Source: Phlyctochytrium arcticum
Taxonomy: Eukaryota; Chytridiomycota; Chytridiomycetes; Chytridiales; Chytridiaceae
Direction of reading: 5' to 3'
NCBI GenBank assembly: GCA_025602905.1
Contig: JAHLKI010000001.1
Location: forward strand, 2,418,001-2,482,000
Length of the DNA: 64,000 nt
Shown here: positions 45,664-57,057 of the stretch, one piece after another
How positions within the stretch are numbered: position 1 is the stretch's first letter
How the letters are laid out: each line of letters opens with the position of its first letter
Program-made: the position numbers and the translations under genes
Notes under the pieces: generated by a model
What the model saw: the letters and a program-made list of their open reading frames with translations, nothing else
Databases searched by the model: none
What the model was told of the DNA's origin: nothing

Positions 45664-46481
45664 ATGACGGCGGTCAAGTTTAATACGACAGGGATTAGCT
45701 ATCGAGAAAAGTTTCCCGTTCTAGATGCTCGCAAAAACAACCTCCTAACCTTTAACGAGGATTTGGCTGATGTGGTTATCGAAGTCTGGCCATCAGTCGC
45801 AAGTATCGAGAAACGACACTGCGCCGAACCAGTTGTACAAATCCCAGCTCATGCCGCAATCTTGGCGGCCAAGAACGAGTACTTCAAGGCACTCTTCAGC
45901 AACGGAATGGCCGAGACACTAGAACCCAGCCAGGCGTTGTGTACTGTTGATACCAGTGACGAGAAGAACATCATTGCCCAGCGTCCTAAAAGAACTATCA
46001 CTATCAAAGGCTATTCCGTGGAAGCGGTCAAATACTTTATAGCACATCTGTACGACGACAGCGAAGCCTGCGCTGCGCAAAAACGACAATCGTTACGAGA
46101 GTGGGAAGAACTTTTGAGATTGGCCGACGAATACGATAACATGCCCTTGTTCTATATGGCCTCTTACGTCCTCATGGATACGTTTTTGAATGACCCTAGT
46201 GGAGAGTCGAATGAGCATGTTGTTACCTTACTCAACATAGGTGGATGTCCTTGTTATGATAACTTGAACTCACTGATTGACTTACATATTATCTTTTTTG
46301 GCAACCAGCGTATGGATTTTCCGAAGAAATGAGCCAAATTCTAAGAGAGGGGTGTTGGTGGTACTACGATCAGCATTACTTGAAAGTTCTGGGCACGGAG
46401 GCACTGACCCAGGATGTGAAAAAGCTCCAGAAAGAGCTAGTCGCTGACCTATTCTTGAAGATGCAGCCAAAGGTCAGGTAA
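45664..46481 (+). CDS. BTB/POZ-domain protein, copy 3 (intact)
   Basis: Exons 45664-46240 and 46309-46481; 249 aa. Reads MTAVKFNTTGISYREKF, LTFNEDLADVVIEVWPS, then QIPAHAAILAAKNEYFKALF, RTITIKGYSVEAVKYFIAHL and a helical C-terminus LREWEELLRLADEYDNMPLF. Its first loop is shorter than in sisters (about 20 residues against 27-32). The junction adds AYGFSEEMSQILREGCWWYY and the end is LVADLFLKMQPKVR. Exon 2 keeps every family landmark. Intracellular: no signal peptide or membrane helix. It lies downstream of the module at 44319 but separated from it by 1.1 kb, so its promoter may differ from that of other copies. Confidence 0.9.
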
Positions 46482-46981
46482 ACAATAGATAGACGCGATA
46501 TTTAGATTTTGGCGAACCTGTGCATAAGGTCGTCGCCTTTAGATAGTTTGTTTGAGGAAGCGCAACCTGCTAGTATCTGCATTCGCCCTTTATATATAGA
46601 TCAACTGCGAAACGTCCATCGCATACAGTGCAAAAAGTAGAGGAGTTGACCATTTGTCCCGAATCGGTAATTGTGCGCGGGAACCGACTCATTAACTGTC
46701 CATCTGGCGCGAGCTCATCGTCTTGTCATTAGCGTGAGAATAATCTCGCATGTATCGTGGTCTGCGCAGCTAACACCTCGGATGACCTTTTCTCGGCGTC
46801 CAATCCGGTACATGTAATGTGCTTGTACTTTTCTAATCTTGAAAGGTCTTGCCAGCAAGTGATTGGGAACTGGTACTTGGTCACCGGGGCAGTGTCTTCA
46901 GGGTTTGCAATCCGAAGAAGGTATTATTACTGCGCATTTATCGGGAGGATACCCAATTTGCAGTCGGGACTCAGTAAGTCG
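46482..46981. other. BTB spacer with 3' module
   Basis: About 46482-46740 is the 3' flank module of copy 3 (CGAACCTGTGCATAAGG, GATCAACTGCGAAACGTCC). The remainder continues into the next 5' module. No gene. Confidence 0.5.
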
Positions 46982-47134
46982 GAGAGGCAATCCAAAGGAG
47001 CATACAGTATATACATTGGTGCCTCGTATTCATTACTACCAATGGTACCATCATTGCGCAGCACTGCATGCTTTTGACGATGTAAAGATTTGGCGACATG
47101 CAAGGATGTTTTGCGTGAAACCCTCAAAATGTGC
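46982..47134 (+). repeat. BTB 5' module (between copies 3 and 4)
   Basis: Shares GGCAATCCAAAGGAGCATAC, ATATACATTGGTGCC, CATCATTGCGCAGCAC and TTTTGCGTGAAACCCTC with the other 5' modules. Confidence 0.65.
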
Positions 47135-47466
47135 TTATGAAAACTCTGAACAACATCTTGATGGTACAGAGAGAGCCACGCCGAACACGACCCAGGCGAC
47201 ATCGTTATCATGAAATGCGCACGCTCCAGAAGTCATCTGTGCGCAAAATAAAGAGTTATCTTCACGTTTACAATTACAGTTTTGTAGGCGAGTGGATAAT
47301 CGTGTATTTCCGCACCCTATGCAACGGATATACACTCACTAAGATGTTCATATACTTTGAAAGGGCAAATACAATTGTGCAGTATAAGCTACTATGTTTC
47401 GAATCCAAGGAAGATCCTTCTTGTAGTTTTGCTCAAAGTCGAATTCCCACGTAGTTCTTTGCTCAC

Positions 47467-48239
47467 TAGACCTTCTTGGGTTGAACCCTCACAAATAAGT
47501 CGAATGCTAGATCGCTCTTCAGGTGAATTTTGGCCATTTCTCTGCCGCCTCCATTGTTCAAATAACCCTGAGCGAGGAACCAACAACAACCCTCTCTTAA
47601 AATTTGGCTGATCTCGTCAGGAAATCCGTAGGCTGTTTGCCAAGAGGTTGTATCAGTAATTGGTCAGTTCAAGATGACAAGACAAAGATACCCGCCAACG
47701 TTGAGTAAAATGAAAAAGGTCTCCATCTTTCCTCCATTCATGAGATTCAAAAATTGATCGTAATAGGAAAGAAACCGCGTCGAAGAAGGAAACACTGTCG
47801 TATTGGTCTGCAATTTTCAACACTTCTTCCAAAGCCTCCAACGCGTTGATTTCTTGCGCAGCCAGGTGTGCTATAAAATATTTGACGGTTTTCATGGAAC
47901 AACCTTCGACTCTGATAATCTTTTTGGGACGCTGCGCTACGGTGTTCTGCCCGTCATTTGTTTTGCAAGCACACAAAGGCTGACTTGGCTCTAATGTCTC
48001 GGATATTCTGTTGGTGAACAGTCCCTTAAAATAGTCATTCTTGCTGCATGAGCGGGGATTTGTGCGGATGGTTCGATACATTGTTGTTTTGATTGAGACT
48101 CAGATCCACTATCGATACTGTTAGCTGATGTGTAGACTTCGATCATTACATCGGCCAAATTCTCGTTAAAGGTTAAGTTATTGTGCTTCCTGACGTCCAC
48201 ACGAGAAGTACATTTGTCTTCATATTTGATCCGCGACAT
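47467..48239 (-). pseudogene. BTB copy 4, broken by a deletion
   Basis: Minus strand. Opens MSRIKYEDKCTSRVDVRK and NENLADVMIEVY, then loses about 14 bases at 48040-48050: the segment that encodes AILAxK in sisters is missing and ATGCAGCAAGAATGAC joins directly. The frame shifts there. The rest remains recognisable in another frame (KNDYFKGLF, VEGCSMKTVKYFIAHL, ALEEVLKIADQYDSVSFFDA), with a further deletion after IAHL. An exon-2 remnant runs to TAG at 47469-47467. The most diverged full-length copy, so the oldest break in the set. Confidence 0.8.
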
Positions 48240-48541
48240 GACACTGAAATTTCCGAAGATGTTTCTGCGAGTGAAGAATTCCGTCCCTTATGAGCCCGCA
48301 TAATGCAAAGTGTTCAGAACGTGGCGAGCGGAGAGCATCCCGGCATTTTTTGAATTGGAGAACATACCGTTCGCGACCTGTCAAAGTCAATTCTGTCAAA
48401 AGCAGTTTGTAAATGGAAGAATATTGTGGAGTTCTCAGCTACTCAAAAATTGACAGGCTGATCTCTTCCGTCTTCCCAAGTTCTGCATACTTTGCACTAC
48501 ATCATTCTTCGCTTTGAAGAAACATTTTCGGGAGGTTCAAG
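48240..48541. other. Divergent BTB intergenic region
   Basis: 302 bp between head-to-head copies 4 (-) and 5 (+). Contains TGACAGGCTGATCTC and GTTTGTAAATGGAAGAATAT, diverged from the usual 5' flank. No gene. Confidence 0.4.
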
Positions 48542-49385
48542 ATGACGGCAATCGACTTTCGAGCAAAATTTTCTCGTACAAATGCTATCCAACGCAACAT
48601 CCTGCTCTTTAACGAGAATTTGGCCGATGTAGTGATCGAGGTGTACCCATCATCAAAAAGTAGCGAGAGCGGATCTCAGCCTCAATCCAAAAAACAGCGT
48701 ATCGAACCAGCTGCACAACTCCCAGCTCATATGGCAATCTTGGCGGGGAAAAACGAGTACTTTAAGGCTCTCTTCCGCAACGAAATGCGTGATACTTTAG
48801 AATCCAGCTAGACTTTGCGTACTGTCAATACTGGTGGTAGACGAAAGATAATTTCTCAGCGTCCCAAAAAGGTTATCAGCATCAAAGGCTATTCCGTGGA
48901 AGCCGTCAAATACTTGATAGCACATCTGTACGACGACACCGAAGCCTGCGCTGCGCAAAAACGACAATCGTTACAAGAGTGGGAAGAACTGCTGAGATTG
49001 GCTGACGAATACGAGAGTTTCTCCTCGTTCGATACGGTATCTTGCCAACTGATGGATACATTTTTGAGTGACCCGAATGGAACATGGCATGATTACCTTC
49101 ATCCTTTACTCGAAATAGGTAAAGGTCCTTTTTATCTTGATGTCATCAATCGGCTAATATAGTTCCTTGGCAAACAGCGTACGGATTTCCCGGCGAAATC
49201 AACAGAATTTTAAGAACTGGCTGTTGGTGGTACTATGATGAATATGGCCTCGTAGCTCTCGCCACGTATTCAGGAGGCGCCAGCGCAGGAAAAAGTCTCC
49301 CGTTGGCGTGCGAATTGTTGGCAAGGCAGATTTCGCGATTGGCGGCCGCCTGCCGCCAGATGGCTCACCGGAAGCCCAAGTGAGA
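48542..49385 (+). pseudogene. BTB copy 5, one nonsense codon
   Basis: Starts MTAIDFRAKFSRTNA. At 48809-48811 the conserved Gln codon of the second loop is TAG (AGCTAGACT against AGCCAGACG in sisters, a C-to-T change). Otherwise the frame is open through RKIISQRPKK, SIKGYSVEAVKYLIAHLYDD and EEWEELL-type LQEWEELLRLADEY. The intron follows ..PLLEIG (donor at 49119) and exon 2 begins AYGFPGEINRILRTGCWWYY. After that exon 2 departs from the family and carries a different ~45-residue tail (GLVALATYSGGASAGKSLPL ... CRQMAHRKPK) ending TGA near 49383. A single stop suggests recent loss or, less likely, readthrough. Confidence 0.78.
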
Positions 49386-49907
49386 AAAGAAATACCCGTC
49401 ATTTTCAAACCTGCGAACAAGGTATCCAAACTTACTTTAAAGTGTATGTTGGTAGCGCAGGAAGATTGTTGTTTGTGGGGACGCTATCTGCTTTCATGTG
49501 CATTTCCCTTTTTTATGTACATACATTGCCCAATAACAAACATCCGTCGCATCGCCCCCGAAACCGAAATTGTGCGCGGGAACTGACTCAGTTATCTTCC
49601 TTCGGACCTTCCAGGGCGAGCTCATCGTCTGGCCATTAGCGTGAGAGTGATGTCGCATATGTCGTGGTATGCATAGCCAACTTTTCTCGGCGTCCAATCA
49701 CAACATCTTTGTATGATTCTAATCTTGAGAGTTCTCAACGAGAAGGAATTCGGGAACCGGATTTCGGTCATTAAGTCTTTGTCTTCAGAGTCTGCAATAT
49801 GATCCAAAGTCATCTGGACTACGCCGACAAGACATTCTATGGAAGGTGCTATTGCTGCGCAATCGCCAGGAAAGCTATCAATCGGCAGTGAGAAGGTCCG
49901 GCTTGAG
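49386..49907. other. BTB spacer with 3' module
   Basis: About 49390-49640 is the 3' module of copy 5 (TGTTTGTGGGGACGC, TGCATTTCCC, ACATACATTGCCC). The rest is spacer without a gene. Confidence 0.5.
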
Positions 49908-50090
49908 GGGCAATCCAAGGGGGCATATGGCACATACATTGGTGCCACGTATTAACACTACCATTGATTCCTTCATTGCGCAGCACCTGCATGGTTATGG
50001 CGATTGAACTTTTTGATATTGTACCAGTCAACAATACTTTGCCTGAAACCTTTAAAATGTGGGGTTACAGAGAGAGCTGGACCCTTTTTT
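49908..50090 (+). repeat. BTB 5' module upstream of copy 6
   Basis: Well-preserved copy: GGGGCAATCCAAGGGGGCAT, CATTGCGCAGCACCTGCATG, TTTGCCTGAAACCTTTAAAA, then GAGAGAGCTGGACCCTTTT. It is followed at 50110-50150 by CCAGTTTTCGACTTGTGC and GTGAAACATTACTGTAGAG, part of the same flank. Confidence 0.75.
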
Positions 50091-50271
50091 GAGCACAATG
50101 TAGGAGTGCAACCAGTTTTCGACTTGTGCGGTGAAACATTACTGTAGAGAATGGTGGGAAGCTCTCAGCTACGTTACAGATCTGGCACGGGGACCGACAT
50201 CTTCCCTTCATTCTTTAAACTTTATCACTTGCAGGGTCGAAAGAAACGAATCGGATACCTCGCCCAATAAC

Positions 50272-51129
50272 ATGATTCGATTTGAAGACCATTGTTCCGC
50301 TCGTCCGGATACTGGGAAAAAGAACAACTAACCTTTAACGAAGATTTGGCCGATGTAGTCATTGAAGTCTACCCATCAGCCACAGGCTTCGGCGCAGGTC
50401 CTGATCCTCATTCAGAACAACAGTCCACCGAACCAGCCGAACCAGCCGCAAAACTACCGGCGCACGCCGCAATCTTGGCGGCCAAGAACGAGTATTTTAG
50501 GGCACTGTTCAGCAACGGAATGGCCGAGACGTTAGGACCACAAGCTTGGACAATTGTCGATACCAACGATGGGCAGAATCTCCTAGCGCAGCGTCAAAAA
50601 AGGAATATCAAAATCAAAGGGTATCCCGTGGAAGCTGTCAAATACTTTATAGCATATCTGTACGACGACAGCGAAGCCTGTGTTGAGCGACAACGATTAA
50701 CGCTCCAAGACTTCGACGACCTTTTGAAAATGGCAAACCAATACGGCAGTTTCTCATTCTTCGATACGGTGTCCTTTCGAATGATGAATCAATATTTGAA
50801 CGTTACGGGTGGAACATCAATGGACAATTTTTTTATCTTACTCAACATTGGTGGGTATTTTTGTTATCTTGAACTCACCAATCACTAATATAATCTCTTG
50901 GCAAACAGCATACGGATTCCCTAGAGAGATCAGTCATATATTCAGAGAGGGTTGTCTGTGGTATCTAGATCAAGGATATATGAACAATCTCGGCAGCAAG
51001 GAACTAATAGCCGAGAGCGCCAAAAAGTACCTTAAGAGCGATCTCGCCTTGGATTTATTCGGGAGGGCTCACCCTAATGTCTCTAGGCGAGTCAGTTTAG
51101 TAAAGAAACACGGGGGAAATCGACTTTGA
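50272..51129 (+). pseudogene. BTB copy 6, one-base deletion near the start
   Basis: The ATG at 50272 (MIRFEDHCSARPD) runs into a stop because AACAACCTAACC of the sisters is AACAACTAACC here (about 50325-50333, one C lost). From LTFNEDLADVVIEVYPS onward the frame is open through both exons: LPAHAAILAAKNEYFRALF, NIKIKGYPVEAVKYFIAYL and LQDFDDLLKMANQYGSFSFF. Exon 1 ends at 50850; exon 2 is 50909-51129 (AYGFPREISHIFREGCLWYL). The tail is extended by ~20 residues (SRRVSLVKKHGGNRL) beyond the usual end. The copy carries a duplicated EPAEPAA in its first loop. Start-proximal loss could be bypassed by another start only if non-ATG initiation occurs. Confidence 0.75.
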
Positions 51130-52290
51130 GCGAACCTGCGAACAAAGCTCTCCCTACGTTCGACATCTAACAGCTTAGACTCCAGAACATTACCCGTTAT
51201 ACAGAGTATTGTTCGATAGCTTAGACTCCAGAAAGATACCTGTTATTCTGCGTATTGCTCAGTAACGATATATTCGTTACATATGGTGCAAAAGTCCCAC
51301 ATTATACGCTCATCTGTAAACTGTAATTCTCAACATAAATTCATGCATCATTTTGCCAACAGACGATTTTTGGCGCGTTACCATTTCATGATGATAATGT
51401 CGCCTGGGTTGTGTCCCGCGCAGCCAATCTCAACATGACCAGTGTGCTTTCCATTGCATATGTCCAAACGCACGGCCATGCGTTTTTAATCCCGCGCTCT
51501 TGCAGCATTCCAAAAATCAGTCGGGAGTGTGTGCAATGGGGTCAAGGGGATCGGTCTGATGAAAGAAAGGGGCTCAAAGAAAAGTAAAATGGACGCTATA
51601 TGCAACTTCCCAGGTTGCGAGAGTTCGGGTAGTGTAATGGTCGAAAAACACTTAAAGTTATGTCTAATGCTATCAGAGTACTTTATGATGGAAGAAAACC
51701 TGTCACGAGTGTGGCGCATGCCAGCTCGCGCAGTAATGATTGCTACCGCTCTCAGGGACCAATGACACATGTCATTCGGCCGCCTGCCGCTAGTATAAAA
51801 GAACCAGAACCCGTCACAGTGTGCCGCTAGGTCACTAAGTCATTGTCCTCAGAGTTTGCAAGACTCTTTTCATATACACAGAGTGGATTTCTATGCGAAC
51901 GCACAAGCTAGGCGATGTGAAAAGACTAAAAAACTATGAGTTGGGGCAGAAGACAGCGTAGCTATATTCCCATGTTTACGGGGGGGTCCCCCAGGCATGA
52001 GCAAGCGAGCTGGCTGTGTGGGAACAAGACGGGGAACGAGTTTCGAGCTTCACGTCACTCGGTGCGGTTATGATCAGACCAGGAGCGACCTGTCAAAATA
52101 ATCAAACCTGTCAAAACCAGTTTTCAATTTGTGCCATGGAACGCCACCACGGAGAATGCTTTAAAAAATGACGGGACGCCTCGGTCTCCTGGCCAGGTTC
52201 TGCACGCTTTGCACTCTGTAAGCTCAGGAACGAAGAAATTGGATATCACTCATCACTACTCTCAGACACATCTTCGCGGAAAATTTCAAG
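51130..52290. other. BTB spacer, 1.2 kb
   Basis: No supported gene. Contains a local duplication (CAGCTTAGACTCCAGAA twice near 51170 and 51215, each followed by CCCGTTAT/CTGTTAT). The open frame at 51529-51765 on + and its antisense partner lack support. Confidence 0.4.
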
Positions 52291-53101
52291 ATGACGGAGG
52301 CGATCAAGTTTCGCGAGAAGTTTCCTCGCACAAATGCTACCAAACGCAACATCCTGACCTTCAACGAAAACTTGGCCGATGTGACGATCGAAGTATTCCC
52401 ATCAGCTACAAATATGGGCTCTGGTTCTGATCCTCAACAACACAATACCCATCCAGCCGCAAAAATCCCAGCTCATGTGGCAATCTTGACGGGCAGAAAC
52501 GAGTACTTTAGAGCACTTTTTAGCAACGGAATGGCCGAGACTTTGGAACCCAGCCAGACGTTGTGTACTATTAATGCCGCTGACGGGCAGAATGTCCTTG
52601 TTCAGCGTTCCAGAAGGAACATCAAAATCAAAGGCTATTCTGTGGAAGCTGTCAAATACTTTATAGCGCATCTGTACGACGACAGCAAAGCCTGTGCTGC
52701 GCAAGAACGAGAGTCATTACAAGAGTGGGAAGAGCTTTTAAAAATGGCCGACGAATTCGAGAGCTTCTCCTTGTTCGACACGGTCTCTTACGAAATGATG
52801 GATCAACTTCTGGCCGATCCCAGTGGAATGTCCAATGATCATGTTATTACATTACTCAATTTAGGTGAAGGTGCTTGTCACTTTGAACGGACCGATTAAC
52901 TTATAAATTCTTTTTCGGCAAGCAGCGTATGAATTTTCTGCAGAAATCAGCGAGATTTTAAGAAAAGGATGTTGGTGGTACTACGATCAGCATTATTTGA
53001 AAGTTCTCGGCACGAAGGAACTGACCCAGAACGCGAAAAAGTCCCTCAAGAGCGACCTACTTGCCGACCTATTTTTGAGGGTGCTGCCAAAAGTCAAGTG
53101 A
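52291..53101 (+). CDS. BTB/POZ-domain protein, copy 7 (intact)
   Basis: Exons 52291-52864 and 52926-53101; 249 aa. MTEAIKFREKFPRTNATKRN, then NENLADVTIEVFPSATNMGS, KIPAHVAILTGRNEYFRALF, NIKIKGYSVEAVKYFIAHLY, LQEWEELLKMADEFESFSLF. Exon 2 reads AYEFSAEISEILRKGCWWYY and ends LLADLFLRVLPKVK. The second-loop segment (INAADGQNVLVQRSRRN) differs from copies 3 and 10 at most positions, while the core strands are nearly the same. The start is set by the ATG 2 bases after TTTCAAG, as in every sister copy. Lies directly upstream of repeat copy B, whose insertion did not disturb it. Confidence 0.9.
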
Positions 53102-53839
53102 GCAAAAACTACGCGCCATTTTGAATTCAAGCGAACCTGCGAGCAAGGGTCTCCGCTTTGACTTTGAATTGTGTGTTAGTAGTGCATGCAGGAAGATTAT
53201 TGTTTGTGGGAATGCCACCCTCTTGATGTACATTTGCGCTTTCAATGTTTCAAATAAAAGAAAATCCGTCGCACATGGTGCAATGAAATGTATTTGGTCC
53301 ACTCGCTCTCGAAACCCTAAGTGTGCGTGCGGACCAACTGATTATCATCCAAACATTGCCTTGTGGCCTGAACTCATCGTCTTGCCTTTGGCGTAATATG
53401 GATGTCGCATGAGTCGTCTGCGCAGCCAACCTTGCCATGCGTGGCCTTTCTCGACATCCAATCCAATACATTTAATGCCTATATATTATCTAATCCTGAG
53501 ATTTCTCATCAGAGAGTGATTTGGGAACTGACGCTCGATCGCCGGGTCAGTGTCTTAGAGTATGCACGGTAATTGGAAAGCCGTTGCTCCGGAATCCCGC
53601 AGTCTATCCATTTCGCAGGCCAAAGAGAGTACTTGTTGGCCTCAACCAAACGAGATAATAGGGCTGGGACCTATGTTTTCATCTTTGACATGGACTAAGA
53701 TGTACGCTCTATGCCACGCAAGGGACGAAAGAGAACAACTTCTTCTTCAACGTTGGGGGCAGTATATCCGCAATTTTGAGTGTGAGAGCGCTTGATGAAA
53801 CGCGCTTGAGATCTGAATGCAGTGTCGTTGGCGGAATCT
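53102..53839. other. BTB 3' module and border of repeat copy B
   Basis: About 53102-53400 is the 3' module of copy 7 (GCGAACCTGCGAGCAAGGGT, CATTTGCGCTTTCAATG). A minus-strand frame from repeat copy B (54003-53697) reads through the right part. No independent gene. Confidence 0.5.
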
Positions 53840-55702
53840 AGGACCCGTTTTGCGACATCAGGGTTGCTTCCGTCCATTCTCGTAATGATGGACTTCGAGG
53901 AATTGCAATGGAGGTAAACTCCAGAGTCTCTAACTTGGGCGATCTTGGATCGTAGCTCCTCCGGTGGGAATATTACACTTCGATGCCGGCCAGCCAGCGC
54001 CACAGCTCAAAACCAGCGGCCGGCCGCATCCTTTGTCAAAAGTCGAGACGGCCGCCGCAAACACCTTCTTGACAAGTAACCGTAGAGCGACTCAGAGGTT
54101 TTAGGTACGGTATTGGGAATACTGCTTGGATCGCCGAAGGTTTTGAGGTGGAAGGATTGTCGTTTTCAGTGCAGCAGGAAGAGTTTCGGATAGGTTTTGC
54201 ACGCCCAAGACTTTCGTCGACTTCCGAACAAGAACCAACAGACGGGTCTGAACCACGGATAGCTTGACTTTCTGTTCTGGCTCCGCCGTATCGTTCGAAA
54301 ATCGTTGTTGTCGCTGTCGTTGTCGTCACCGTCGTAGTTGTCGTAGTTGTCCTTGTTGCCGTTCAGGACAAACTCGGCAGTGAAGTATCTAGCTACGAAG
54401 GGAAGGTCATACGAAGAGAGCTCAACGCGGAATACCTCTTTCTTGATGAACTATGCGGCAGACTGCCACGACAGGTTCGTCTTTATCGTCACCCGGTTGT
54501 TGCACTTTCAAGACTTTGCGAGTGACCAATACCAGGCAGGCTAAACACAGCGCCAGAGACTGAAAGCACCCTGCTCGCTCCCGACCGAGAGGAATACATA
54601 CCCCGACATTGTCGCCGTCCTCCTCCGTCCTCCGCTTCACTCTTCGCCGTTTCAACACTTCACGGAATACACTGTGCTCGTTCTGCTAGCGATCTGAGCC
54701 GCGCGGAAATTACCCCTGGCACGCGCCGAGACTTCCAGCCAACTATATAAGTAGCCGACAAACGATTCAACCAGAGCAACAAACGCAGCAGTCTCTCATG
54801 GCAGGAAGGACGGGGTTTCCTCAAGTTCATAGCACTTTCATGTACGGCAAGATCTCTGCGACGACTTTAACATCGCCGACGCACCCCACACGAAACGCGT
54901 CGATTGCTTACGCACCTTCGACCTCGCGTAGACGCGTAGATGATGGGTACATCTCGAGCCCTGGAAGCCATACAAACAGAGATGATCCATCACGCACGCC
55001 ACAACCAATCCGCGCCACGGAGAAAAAAAAAGCTTACCCAAGCCAACACTATAAAAAGGCTCCCTGCACCCGCTTCCCCCTCCTCTTTTTTTCTTCATGG
55101 TACCGCCTCTTGTAGGTGAAAAGGACTGCCGCAAGCGAATACTAAGTGGTCGGAGCTTGCCGCCTTCGCCCGGTCTGCGACCTGGTCCAGGACACATGCG
55201 TTCTCCAACCTTGTGACCTGCATCCGGACCCACACCGGGAGGGCCTTTAATAAGTGAATGTAATACAACTTGACTTCTGTAGTCTGAACTTAATTTCTTG
55301 GTTCAATGGACCTGTGCATAACATATTGATTACATAATAATCATAATATACAAAGTACAACGTGAATTGACTTCGTTCTTGTTGGAAGTTACGGCCAAAG
55401 GCCGGACGCCATGCTCCATAGTCGATATAACACACCGCATCGAGCTGCACGCGTGGGAATGCCATATATGAACCACGTCAAGGACCTTCTGAAGACGATC
55501 TGTGCTGCACTTGGCTTTTGGTTTCATAGTACTAAGGTCATTTGAGGTTTGGCGATATCAAGGAAACACACTATACTCTTAGCGGAAAAAGAGATTATGG
55601 AAAAAAAGAAGGGAGAAGATTGCGCCGTCTGAGGTCGAACTCGGAACACCAGGGTGATTTCGAGGTGACTCCTGTGTTGATACGTCCACGGCGCCTGTTA
55701 TA
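53840..55702 (-). repeat. ~2 kb interspersed repeat, copy B (inverted)
   Basis: Reverse-complement partner of 16186-18300. About 100 bases are nearly identical (54640-54740), as are the MAGRTGFPQVHSTFMYGK frame (54798-55115, + strand here) and the PGPGRRPGEGGKL frame (55233-54838, - strand). Copy B has a TATATAAG at about 54744, 50 bp before the MAGRTGF frame, at a site changed in copy A. The region matching the 151-aa frame of copy A is broken into two frames here (54329-54036 and 54003-53697). At its left end the copies diverge just after GGTCCTAGATTCCG (read on the minus strand). It separates BTB copies 7 and 8. Confidence 0.8.
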
Positions 55703-56616
55703 GAGGAAATGTAATCCTTCCTTGGGGGCAAGTCACCGTCGGGCCGCGTCGAGACACAGACGCGACCATAGGAGAGAACCAAAAGTCACCCGAGGTTAGT
55801 TATGCTAGCGCAACCAGGCGGATGTAACCTCTATTTGAACTGATTCTTCAACCGACTGCCAATATTGTACCGGGCATCAATTGCATGTTATAAAACTATC
55901 ACCGCTAACTGTATACTGAGCCAAAAAAAAAATGATTGCGGTACTGATAAATGCGAAATGAAAGGAAGTGGGGAATATGTTAATAGTAATGGGGAAGCCT
56001 TCGAATGACTTGTCTAATAGTATCTAGTCTTATTCTAAGAAGAGGATGTATGCCTAGGCCTGAGGGGCGATACACGAGGGGATACATGAGTTACATCCAA
56101 CAACCGTTAGGCATTATGGGAGATTTAATTGTCAGATGAGTCAATCGTGAGCCGACTGTGCAGCACCCGCAACGAGTCAAATTTCGTTCCTCGAATGTTC
56201 AGAGTGGGCAATGAAATTTTGCCGACGACGCAACTTGAGGAATCCCGATTCGAACTGGCGACGTGAATCACCTATATCGATAAAATCCTCCTACAAAACT
56301 ACACTGATCAAAAAAACCGCGTCGAACTCTCAACATGTGGTGATAAACTCTGGGAAAGATGCTTTAGTGTTTCTTGCATCATACGCTCGAGGTTTCAGGG
56401 AGAGTTTGAACCCTTTTTTGAGCAGAGTTGAAAACGCGCATCTGAGTGAAACCAGTTTTCGAGTTGGGCCATGAAGTGATATTTGTGGAGAATGATAAAA
56501 AGCTCTCAGCTACTTTAAAGAATGGAGTGGCTCTCACGCTTCGCGCCTCGCAGGTTCAGGAAAGGAGAAATTTGACAGCAGTCTTCACTGTCAACAAGAT
56601 CTTCGGAAGTTTCGAT
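55703..56616. other. Spacer with partial BTB 5' flank
   Basis: No gene. The right part (about 56390-56530) carries the GAGAGTTTGAACCCTTTTTT and ACCAGTTTTCGAGTTGG landmarks of the BTB 5' flank. GAATCCCGATTCGAACTGG near 56250 resembles a reversed pol III B box but forms no tRNA. Confidence 0.4.
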
Positions 56617-57057
56617 ATGACAGCATTGAACTCTCAAGCAAAGTATCCTCGAACAAATGCTAGCAAACGCAACAACCTAACCTTTAGCGAGGACTTGGCC
56701 GATGTAGTCATCGAAGTATACCCATCAGCCACAAGTATCAGCTCTGGTCCTGATCACCCTTCAGAACGACACTGCACCGAGCCAGCTGCAAAAATCCCAG
56801 CTCATGTGGCAATCTTGGCGGGCAAGAACGAGTACTTCAAGGCGCTCTTTAGCAATGGAATGGCCGAGACTCTAGAACCCAGCCAGGCGTTGCGTACTGT
56901 TAATACCAGTGCCGGGCAGAATATCATAGCCGAGCGTTCCAGAAAGATGATCAATATCAGAGGCTATTCCGCGGAAGCTGTTAGATACTTTATAGCGTAT
57001 CTCTACGACGACGGCAAAACTGTAGGAGTTGGATGGTTTGGGTCGGAGTTTGTGTAG
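56617..57057 (+). pseudogene. BTB copy 8, truncated after the BTB core
   Basis: MTALNSQAKYPRTNASKRN and LTFSEDLADVVIEVYPS, KIPAHVAILAGKNEYFKALF and MINIRGYSAEAVRYFIAYL are in frame. Homology to the family stops at YDDGK (about 57018), after which unrelated sequence gives 12 more codons and TAG at 57055-57057. The helical C-terminus and exon 2 are missing. The short product would still contain a complete BTB fold, so a truncated functional protein cannot be excluded. About 280 bp of non-family sequence separates it from copy 9. Confidence 0.7.

Noticed and set aside
56240..56275. GATTCGAACTGG string, possible tRNA 3' half on the minus strand
   Set aside because: Acceptor and D arms could not be built; at most a SINE fragment.
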